Source: AG41 sp036522815 (lineage in GTDB: Bacteria; Gemmatimonadota; Gemmatimonadetes; Gemmatimonadales; GWC2-71-9). Taken from it: a stretch of DNA of 15,890 nt. The position numbers and the translations under genes were made by a program. The stretch is from NCBI GenBank assembly GCA_036522815.1, contig DATDFC010000160.1, positions 1 to 15,890 on the forward strand, written 5' to 3'. This document shows, in pieces, positions 1 through 5,447 of the stretch; the first letter of the stretch is position 1; every line of letters starts with the position of its first letter. Under the pieces are notes generated by a model. That model saw nothing but the letters and a program-made list of their open reading frames with translations. It did no database searches and was not told the origin of the DNA.

Positions 1-717
1 GCCCATGATCCATGGCAGCGGCAGATGGGCGGCGGTGGGCACCAGGTCCGCCAGGAAGCAGACACGCTCCCCCGCGCTCTCGACCAGGACCGACTGGTGA
101 AACGGCACATGTCCGGGCGTGGCGAGGCAGCGGATCCCGGGGAGCGGCTCGGCGTCGCCCGATACGAGCGTGAACGACACGGGCTCGAAATTGGGCGCCA
201 GATAGCTCGCCGCCGTGCGCTCGTTCGTGTGGCGCGCGAACTCGAGCTCCCCTCGCTGTACCACATAGGTGGCGCGTGGAAAGGAGACCCGAACGTCACC
301 CCCTCCACCACCTCCACCGTCCTCCCCAACCTCCCGATAGGTATTGCCCCCCGCGTGATCGAAGTGCAGGTGGGTGTTGATCACCCAGCGCACGTCACCC
401 GGCGCATGGCCCAGCTCCGCGAGGGCATCCTCCAGGCAGGTGCGCCCGTCCGTCCCCTCATTCGCGACCCCATAGATGTCCTTGAACTTCGCGTCCTCCT
501 TGTTGCCGAGCCCGGTGTCGACGAGCACGAGGCCGTCGGCGTGCTCGATCAGCAGGCAGCGCAGCGCCAGGGTGATGCGGTTGCGCTCGTCGGCGGGGAT
601 GCGCCGCTGCCACAGCGGCTTGGGCACGACGCCGAACATGGCGCCGCCGTCGAGGCGCTGGTGGCCGGCCTCGAGGGCGTGGCAGGTGAGGCGGCCGACT
701 TTGAAAGACGTGTGCAT
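1..717 (-). CDS. Metallo-beta-lactamase-fold hydrolase (3' end outside window)
   Basis: The gene is open to the left window edge, so 239 residues are seen and the C-terminus is missing. Residues 115-121 read THLHFDH, the HxHxDH zinc-binding motif. Further metal ligands are plausible at His203 (PGHVPFH) and Asp224 (LADLVP). This pattern fits MBL-fold hydrolases related to N-acyl-homoserine lactonases and quinolone-type lactonases, but the substrate cannot be told. A run of seven glycines (134-140) follows the active-site loop. The ATG at 717 shares its A with the TGA stop of the upstream exonuclease gene (TGATG), and the bases before it belong to a heptamer repeat with no Shine-Dalgarno sequence. 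Translation is therefore probably coupled to the upstream gene. The fold assignment is secure; the specific function is not. Confidence 0.85.
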   Translation of the reverse strand, partial: MHTSFKVGRLTCHALEAGHQRLDGGAMFGVVPKPLWQRRIPADERNRITLALRCLLIEHADGLVLVDTGLGNKEDAKFKDIYGVANEGTDGRTCLEDALAELGHAPGDVRWVINTHLHFDHAGGNTYREVGEDGGGGGGGDVRVSFPRATYVVQRGELEFARHTNERTAASYLAPNFEPVSFTLVSGDAEPLPGIRCLATPGHVPFHQSVLVESAGERVCFLADLVPTAAHLPLPWIMG

Positions 718-1400
718 CAGAAAGGGATTTCGGATTGCGGATTGCGGATTGCGGATTCGAAGGGTGGGCGTCCAATCCGCAATCCGAAATTCGCAATCCG
801 CAATTTGTGGCGCGACACATCGTGCAGCTCGCGGAGCTGCTCCAGCGTCTCCACGCCCCGCTCCGCCGCCCGGCCCAGCAGGGCGCGCAGGATGTAGGCC
901 GTGGCGAGCGCGTCGCCGAAGGCGCGATGACGGGCCGGATTCTCGACACCGAAAAACGCCGCCACCTGGTCCAGCCGCCGATGGCGCAGCTCCGGCACCA
1001 GGCGGCGGGTCAGGCGGATGGTGCAGAGCGGCGCGCCCTGGGGCGCCGGCACACCCGCCGCCACGCACTCCCGCGCGAGCCAGCGCCAGTCGAAGCGGGC
1101 GTTGTGGGCCACGAAGATGGCGTCCTCGAGCACGCGGCCGAGACGCGGCGCCACGTCGGCGAAGCGCGGGCAGCCGGCCACCATCTGGTCGGTGATCCCG
1201 GTCAGGCGCACCACCGCGGCGGGAACGGGCGTGCCGGGATCGAGCAGGACGTCATAGGCGAGGTGGACGGCTCCGCCATCGAGCATCGCCACCGCGACTT
1301 CGAGCAGCTTCCCGGCCGGCGGTGCGCTCCCGGTCGCCTCCACGTCCACGACGGCGAAGCGGCAGCGATCGAGCGGGAGCGGCACCGCGCTACAGGTCAT
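717..1400 (-). CDS. DnaQ-like DEDDh 3'-5' exonuclease with a repeat-encoded tail
   Basis: This 227-residue protein carries the three exonuclease motifs of the DnaQ/RNase T superfamily: Asp19 and Glu21 in VDVEATG, His99-Asn-x-x-Phe-Asp104 in AHNARFD, and His158/Asp163 in HRAFGD. It resembles the DNA polymerase III epsilon subunit, which removes mispaired 3' nucleotides with two metal ions, but it could also be a stand-alone nuclease. No polymerase or GIY-YIG domain is attached. The ATG at 1400 overlaps the arcA stop by 11 bp. Residues from about 199 to the end are encoded by a GGATTGC-type inverted heptamer array (pieces such as LRIANFGLRI and SAIRNPQSEI). The ancestral protein therefore probably ended near residue 198, and this tail is likely a by-product of repeat insertion. 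The stop codon forms a TGATG junction with the next gene. Confidence 0.85.
   Translation of the reverse strand: MTCSAVPLPLDRCRFAVVDVEATGSAPPAGKLLEVAVAMLDGGAVHLAYDVLLDPGTPVPAAVVRLTGITDQMVAGCPRFADVAPRLGRVLEDAIFVAHNARFDWRWLARECVAAGVPAPQGAPLCTIRLTRRLVPELRHRRLDQVAAFFGVENPARHRAFGDALATAYILRALLGRAAERGVETLEQLRELHDVSRHKLRIANFGLRIGRPPFESAIRNPQSEIPF
725..806. repeat. Inverted GGATTGC heptamer array, copy A
   Basis: Tandem 7-bp units of GGATTGC type occupy about 731-757 and face their reverse complement (GCAATCC type) at 772-804 across a short centre, giving a hairpin-forming element. The right arm matches 32 of 33 bases of the right arm of copy D (9743-9775). It lies inside the last codons of the exonuclease gene and ends just before the start of the next gene. 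I do not know an established name for this family. Confidence 0.8.
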
Positions 1401-2622
1401 CCCGGCGCAACGGCAGCGTCATGCAGCGCGGACCGCCGCCCCCGCGGACCAGCTCGCTCCCCTCGATGGTGATCACGGCCCGCTCCCCGTCCCCCAGGGA
1501 CTCCGCCCCGTCGAGCAGGTTCGCCGCCGAGATTGTCTTGAAGCCCGAGTGCTCGAGCTCGCGCAGGGTGGCCTCGTTGCGGGCGTAGGTGACCACCACG
1601 CCCGGCCGCACGGCGATGAAGTTGCAGGCCGAGGCCCACTGCTCCCGCTCCTGGAGGGAGCGATCGGACCCGCCGCAGAACACCGGCTCGAGCGGCTGAT
1701 CCACCGCCTGCATGGCGGCGAAAAAGTTCGGCATCTCTTTCACGCCCTTCGATTTCTTGCGCCGGTGCAGCACCGCGAGCCGCTCCGGTCCGACGAAATG
1801 GGGCGGATAGATGCAGCACAGCTCGCGATCGAGCTGCGTGAAGATCATGTCCAGGTGGATCGCGGTGCGCTCGTTGGGGAGCACCACGACGATCACGTCC
1901 TTCACGCCGCAATGCTCGAACACCAGGTCGCATAGGTGGTCGAGGGCGGCGGGGCTGGAGCGCTCGCTGAAGCCGAGCAGCAGCAGATCAGGACGCAGCG
2001 GATGCACGTCCCCGCCCTCCAGCGTGTAGTTGTTGCGCTTTTCCTCGGAGCCGTCGTACAGAATGCCGGCGTTCTCGAGGCACGGGTGATAGCGGAACAG
2101 CGCCTTGACGAGCAGCTCCTCGGTCCAGCGGACGCCGTAGCGCATCGAGCCGATGATCGAGTGCTCCCCGATCACGATGCCCACGTCGCGCGTGAAGAAC
2201 AGGTTGGGGAGCGGGGGGAGGGCGTAGCCCGTCTCGTTGAGCGCGCGCGCGATCGGTCCCGCCTCTTCCAGGGCGCCCTCGACCATGCGACCGACGAGCG
2301 CCTCGGGCGACAGGGTCGCGAGCTGCTTGGCGAGGGCGTCGGACGGTACTACCTCGAGCGCCCGCGTCACCAGGAATTCGCGCACGTCGGGACGGGCCAC
2401 CAGCTCGGTGAGGAGCGTACCCACTTCGTAGACCTGGGCGAAGCGCTCCAGCACGGTGACGAAGCGCCGGTGCTCGCGCTGCGCGAGCTCCAGGTCGATG
2501 ATGTCGTCGTACAGGTAGTCTTCCCGGCTGCCCGGGGTGACCGCGACCAGCTCGCGCCCGGGCGTGTGTACCAGGACGGCCCGCAGCGGACCGATTTCCG
2601 AGGTGACGTGGACGCGGGCCAT
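1390..2622 (-). CDS. arcA: Arginine deiminase
   Basis: At 410 residues this matches the usual length of arginine deiminase (EC 3.5.3.6), which hydrolyses L-arginine to citrulline and ammonia in the cytosol. The guanidine-modifying fold residues are all visible: Asp146 in FFTRD, Glu202 in EGGD, His256 and Asp258 in AIHLDM, and the nucleophile Cys400 in GGGGPRC. The start MARVHVTSEIGPL fits the family N-terminus. No ornithine carbamoyltransferase (arcB), carbamate kinase (arcC) or antiporter (arcD) is in the window, so ATP formation by the full pathway cannot be inferred here; ammonia release for acid tolerance is an alternative. The bases before the ATG contain no Shine-Dalgarno sequence (GATTCCTCCC precedes it), and the upstream gap is mostly repeat copy B. 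The gene overlaps the downstream exonuclease by 11 bp. Confidence 0.95.
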   Translation of the reverse strand: MARVHVTSEIGPLRAVLVHTPGRELVAVTPGSREDYLYDDIIDLELAQREHRRFVTVLERFAQVYEVGTLLTELVARPDVREFLVTRALEVVPSDALAKQLATLSPEALVGRMVEGALEEAGPIARALNETGYALPPLPNLFFTRDVGIVIGEHSIIGSMRYGVRWTEELLVKALFRYHPCLENAGILYDGSEEKRNNYTLEGGDVHPLRPDLLLLGFSERSSPAALDHLCDLVFEHCGVKDVIVVVLPNERTAIHLDMIFTQLDRELCCIYPPHFVGPERLAVLHRRKKSKGVKEMPNFFAAMQAVDQPLEPVFCGGSDRSLQEREQWASACNFIAVRPGVVVTYARNEATLRELEHSGFKTISAANLLDGAESLGDGERAVITIEGSELVRGGGGPRCMTLPLRRDDL

Positions 2623-2633
2623 GGGAGGAATCT

Positions 2634-2735
2634 AACGCGGAAGTCGGAAGGCGGAGCGCGGAACAGCGGGATGAGCGCAGCGCGGCAAGCGCCCTCCCGG
2701 TGCTGTTCCCCGTTCCGACTTCCGCGTTCCGCGTT
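2634..2735. repeat. Inverted GGAACGC heptamer array, copy B
   Basis: Two 34-nt arms, 2634-2667 and 2702-2735, are near reverse complements built of degenerate 7-bp units (consensus near AANNCGG) around a 34-nt centre. They fill most of the 124-bp gap between the propeller gene and arcA. The 12-mer CGTTCCGACTTC at 2711-2722 recurs in copy C at 5241-5252. A transcript from the propeller gene would fold here, but no U-tract follows, so it is not a typical intrinsic terminator. Confidence 0.8.
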
Positions 2736-2746
2736 TTGGACGACGG

Positions 2747-3799
2747 CTACTGTACGAAGTGCACCCAGCCGTTCTCGTCGGTGATCACGGCGGTGGTTCC
2801 GTCCTGGTTGAACGCGATCCGCCGCGGGAAGGCGCCCGACTCGGGGAGCTGGATGGTGTTCACGATGGTGAGCGAGGCGCGGTCGATGACCCGCACCAGA
2901 CCCAAATCCATCACCCCCACGTAGAGCTGAGCGTCATCCGGGCTCAGCGCCACGCCGAACGCGCGCTGCCCGACCACAACGGTGTCCACGGGGGTGCCCG
3001 TCGCGATATCCACGACGCGGAGCACGCCTCCTTCGTCCGCCACGTACAGGAGGGTCCCGTCGTGCGAGAGGGCCATGCCCTGGAGCCGCGTGAACCCGGG
3101 CGAAATCGTAAAGGTGCGCACCACGGTGTTGGTCCTGGTGTCGATCTCCGCGACCGTGCCACTGCTGATCTGATCGGCATACAGGCGGATGCCGTCGGGA
3201 TGCCTGACGAACTCCTGCAAGGCGAAGCCGTTGGTCAGTTGTCCCCCGAGGTTCAGCGTCGTCGTCACCTGTCCGGTCGCAGGATCAAACACATAGACGT
3301 TCTGATCGTTGCTCGAGACGTAGGCCGCGTTGTCCCTGAGCGAGATCACCTCGAACAGATTGCCATTGAGTCCACTCGGGCCGCCGCTCGCGTAGGTCTG
3401 GACCTGCGCATTCGTCGCCACGTCAATCCGGCCGAGCGTCGACGGGGAGCTCAGCTGATTCGTCACCCATGCCGTTTCTCCGTTCTGGTCGAACGCCACG
3501 CTGGTGGGAATGAAGCCCACGGGGATCGATGCGGTGAATCCGAACCCGGATGGGAGATCGACTCTCGCCACGCGCGACGCATCCAATTGCGTGATGTAGG
3601 CCACGTCTTTGAGCGAGATGGCAAGCCCGTACGGCCGACCGGCCAGTGGGGCGGAGAATTGGATCACGCCGGCGGGATGGGTCGGGGCTGGCTGGGTCGC
3701 GGTGAGCAGGCTGGGCCGCGTCGGGCTCGCGGCATCATCCACGCATCCCGCTCCCACCAGTGCGACGCATCCCACGCCCAGAGTCATGATGCGATTCAT
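2747..3799 (-). CDS. YVTN/NHL-like beta-propeller lipoprotein
   Basis: From the ATG at 3799 this encodes 350 residues. That start is chosen because a strong AAGGAGG lies 5 nt upstream and because it opens a signal peptide: hydrophobic residues 5-18 followed by Cys19 in VGAGC, then an Asp-rich start. This suggests lipoprotein processing and export, although glycine at -3 is not the best lipobox. A longer frame reaches 3970 but lacks a signal. The body is a series of roughly 40-residue blade repeats such as GLAISLKDVAYIT, VAFDQNGETAWVT, MALSHDGTLLYVA and VALSPDDAQLYVG, typical of YncE/YVTN propellers. These usually act as extracytoplasmic binding or scaffold domains, and no catalytic residues can be recognised. 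The gene stands alone between two gaps, with its own ribosome-binding site, and is probably its own transcription unit. The ligand is unknown. Confidence 0.85.
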   Translation of the reverse strand: MNRIMTLGVGCVALVGAGCVDDAASPTRPSLLTATQPAPTHPAGVIQFSAPLAGRPYGLAISLKDVAYITQLDASRVARVDLPSGFGFTASIPVGFIPTSVAFDQNGETAWVTNQLSSPSTLGRIDVATNAQVQTYASGGPSGLNGNLFEVISLRDNAAYVSSNDQNVYVFDPATGQVTTTLNLGGQLTNGFALQEFVRHPDGIRLYADQISSGTVAEIDTRTNTVVRTFTISPGFTRLQGMALSHDGTLLYVADEGGVLRVVDIATGTPVDTVVVGQRAFGVALSPDDAQLYVGVMDLGLVRVIDRASLTIVNTIQLPESGAFPRRIAFNQDGTTAVITDENGWVHFVQ

Positions 3800-4000
3800 C
3801 TGACCCTCCTTGCTGTGGTGAACGAGCAATCGGCAAGACGGTATGACGAATGGGGCGTTGCGGCACGGCGGCATCCGGTGTGCCTGCAGCGACAAAGCGC
3901 CGCTGCATGCGGCAGCCGAACAGGGGAGGGCGAGACCGCGGCGGGCGGGCGACATCTGTGGTCCGCGCACGACGCGACGTTCAGCCTGAAACGGCCATCC
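3800..4000. other. Gap between rex and the propeller gene
   Basis: This 201-bp gap should hold the rex 3' end signals and the propeller promoter. I see no convincing -35/-10 pair and no hairpin with a U-tract. A short inverted repeat (GCCGC, 5-nt loop, GCGGC) lies at about 3899-3913, but its stem is only 5 bp. A frame in line with the propeller gene continues to 3970, but it lacks a signal peptide or family match and I treat it as untranslated. Confidence 0.4.
3805..3811 (-). promoter_or_regulatory. Strong Shine-Dalgarno sequence fixing the propeller start
   Basis: AAGGAGG on the minus strand sits 5 nt before the ATG at 3799. It is the best ribosome-binding site in the window and decides the lipoprotein start over the longer frame. 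Confidence 0.8.
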
Positions 4001-4621
4001 TTATCGATTGGCCAGCGCGAAGCTCAGCGTCTCGAGCTCCAGCGCCATGTTCACCGACTTCACGACCACATCGGCGGGGACGCTGAGCTGCGCCGGCGCG
4101 AAGTTGAGGATCGCCTTGACGCCGGCGCGCACCAGCCGATCCACCACCTCCTGCGCCGCCTCCGCGGGCGTGACGACGATGGCGATGTCGGTCGGCTCGC
4201 GCGCGAGGTCGGCCTCGATATGGCGCACGTCGCGCACCACGAGGCCGTTCCAGCGGGAGCCGATCTTCTTGGGATCGCGATCGTAGATCGCGCCGACGTG
4301 GAAGCCGCGCTGCCGAAAGCCGGGATACTGAATCAGCGCCCCGCCGATGCGGCCGGCGCCCACCAGCACGACGCGGTAGGTGCGCCGCAAGCCCAGAATG
4401 TCGCGGATTTTGGCCGCGAGCTCGGGCACCGAGTAGCCGAGACCGCGCTTGCCGAACGAGCCGAAAAACGACAGGTCCTTGCGGACCTGGGCCGACGTCG
4501 TCCCGCCGCAGCGGGCCAGCTCGGCGGAGGAAATGGTGGACTGGCCTTGCGCGGCGAACTGCTCGAGGAACCGCAGGTACAGCGAGAGCCGCCGCACCGT
4601 GCTCTCGGAAATCTTCCGCAT
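4001..4621 (-). CDS. rex: Redox-sensing transcriptional repressor Rex
   Basis: Rex is a dimeric repressor that binds DNA when the NADH/NAD+ ratio is low and lets go when NADH binds, controlling fermentation and respiration genes. The 206-residue protein shows the winged-helix N-terminus with the signature VRKDLSFFGSFGKRGLGY, a Rossmann domain beginning VVLVGAGRIGGAL, the NFAPAQL segment and the C-terminal swap helix SVNMALELETLSFAL. The length is typical. I choose ATG 4621 because MRKISESTVRRL matches the family start. An in-frame GTG at 4648 would add nine residues (MRDCEIIHN in that reading) encoded by the operator itself. The gene follows rsmA closely, and a perfect Rex operator ends one base before the ATG, pointing to autoregulation. 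The likely targets elsewhere in the genome cannot be seen here. Confidence 0.95.
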   Translation of the reverse strand: MRKISESTVRRLSLYLRFLEQFAAQGQSTISSAELARCGGTTSAQVRKDLSFFGSFGKRGLGYSVPELAAKIRDILGLRRTYRVVLVGAGRIGGALIQYPGFRQRGFHVGAIYDRDPKKIGSRWNGLVVRDVRHIEADLAREPTDIAIVVTPAEAAQEVVDRLVRAGVKAILNFAPAQLSVPADVVVKSVNMALELETLSFALANR

Positions 4622-4622
4622 A

Positions 4623-4640
4623 TTGTGAATAATTTCACAA
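4623..4640. promoter_or_regulatory. Rex operator (ROP), perfect palindrome
   Basis: On the minus strand the site reads TTGTGAAATTATTCACAA, matching the published Rex consensus TTGTGAA-N4-TTCACAA in both half-sites. The rsmA stop codon TGA (4637-4635) lies in its left half, and the rex ATG begins one base after its right half. A site in this position should let Rex repress its own gene. Confidence 0.9.
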
Positions 4641-4658
4641 TCGCGCACTCCAACGCAA
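4629..4658 (-). promoter_or_regulatory. Possible rex promoter inside rsmA
   Basis: A weak -35 (TTGCGT, 4653-4658) and a -10-like AATTAT (4629-4634) are 18 bp apart. The -10 lies inside the Rex operator, and the expected start point falls on or next to the rex ATG at 4621, which would give a leaderless mRNA. The -35 matches only three of six consensus bases, so this remains tentative. Confidence 0.35.
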
Positions 4659-5447
4659 GAGCCGCGCGAACTCGGAAGGCGCCAGCGTTTCGGGGCGCGC
4701 CGCCACCGTGAGCCCGAGCTCGTTCAGCCCCGCCTGCACCACCGCCGCCGGTCGCCCCGTCGCCGCCATCACCACATTGCGCAGCTGCTTGCGCCGCCGG
4801 GTGAAGCACGCCGTGACGAACGCACGGAACGCCGCCAGCTCCGCCGGCGCCACCACCGGCTGGGCGAGCGGCGTGAGCCGCACCAGCGCGCTGTCCACTC
4901 GCGGCCGCGGGTGGAACGCGCCGGCCCGCACCGCGAACAGGCGCTCCACGCGACACACCGCCTGCACCCCGACCGACAGGGCGCCGTACGGCTTCGACCC
5001 CGGCGCCGCCGCGATGCGCGCGGCGACCTCGGCCTGCACGAGAAACACGATGCGCTCGGGGAGCGGCGGGGTGAGGGCCTTGTCGAGGAGCGGAGAAGTG
5101 ATGGCGTAGGGGATGTTGCCGACGATCTTGAAACGCGGAACGCGGAACGCGGAACGCGGAACAACAAGATCATGCCAATCGACCCGGAGTGCGTCTCCAT
5201 GCACGAGAGTGAGTCGGTCTGTTCCGCATTCCGCGTTCCGCGTTCCGACTTCGGCAGCCAGCCGCCGATCCTTCTCTATGGCAATCACCGATCGCACGCG
5301 GGGGCACAGGACCGCAGTGAGGGTTCCAGTTCCCGCCCCGATCTCGAGCACGACGTCGTCGGGCGCCGGGTCGAGCGCGTCGACGATTTTCTCGAGAATG
5401 GAGCGATCGGTGAGGAAGTGCTGGCCGAGCCGTTTGTCGGGGATCAC
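4635..5447 (-). CDS. rsmA: 16S rRNA dimethyladenosine transferase RsmA (KsgA) with two in-frame repeat insertions
   Basis: RsmA dimethylates two adjacent adenosines (A1518/A1519 in E. coli numbering) near the 3' end of 16S rRNA during 30S assembly. The 270-residue protein starts KRLGQHFLTD like the family, has the SAM motif EIGAGTGTLT (35-44), acidic IEKD (57-60), HGDAL (83-87) and the catalytic NIPY (111-114). The GTG start at 5447 overlaps the phosphatase stop as GTGA. Two loops are built from heptamer repeats: GTRNAECGT (about 68-76) and VPRSAFRVPRF (about 96-106). They flank the strand carrying the conserved GDA motif and sit where the family varies in length. The frame is kept, so the enzyme is probably active. 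The stop codon lies within the Rex operator. Confidence 0.93.
   Translation of the reverse strand: MIPDKRLGQHFLTDRSILEKIVDALDPAPDDVVLEIGAGTGTLTAVLCPRVRSVIAIEKDRRLAAEVGTRNAECGTDRLTLVHGDALRVDWHDLVVPRSAFRVPRFKIVGNIPYAITSPLLDKALTPPLPERIVFLVQAEVAARIAAAPGSKPYGALSVGVQAVCRVERLFAVRAGAFHPRPRVDSALVRLTPLAQPVVAPAELAAFRAFVTACFTRRRKQLRNVVMAATGRPAAVVQAGLNELGLTVAARPETLAPSEFARLLRWSARL
5131..5252. repeat. Inverted GGAACGC heptamer arrays flanking a conserved rsmA segment, copy C
   Basis: About four tandem GGAACGC units at 5131-5165 face their reverse complement at 5221-5252. The 55 nt between them are not spacer: on the minus strand they encode conserved RsmA sequence (LTLVHGDALRVDWHDL). The two arms therefore fall in two separate loops of one enzyme and could pair into a long hairpin in the mRNA. 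The 12-mer CGTTCCGACTTC (5241-5252) is shared with copy B. Confidence 0.85.

Noticed and set aside
725..806. CRISPR-like array
   Set aside because: The units are 7 bp with no unique spacers, they are arranged as inverted arms, and no cas gene is nearby.
2634..2735. Intrinsic terminator after the propeller gene
   Set aside because: The inverted repeat is strong, but no U-tract follows on the minus strand, and the same element type occurs inside coding sequence.
3800..3970. 57-codon upstream extension of the propeller gene
   Set aside because: It lacks a signal peptide, while the ATG at 3799 has a strong AAGGAGG and opens a lipoprotein-like signal.
4622..4648. GTG start of rex at 4648
   Set aside because: The added residues are encoded by the operator and lie before the normal Rex start. 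It is kept only as an alternative because the frame is open.
2759..4711. Long plus-strand reading frame opposite the propeller, rex and rsmA genes
   Set aside because: It spans three unrelated genes and two gaps, and its composition is that of a reverse-complement shadow.
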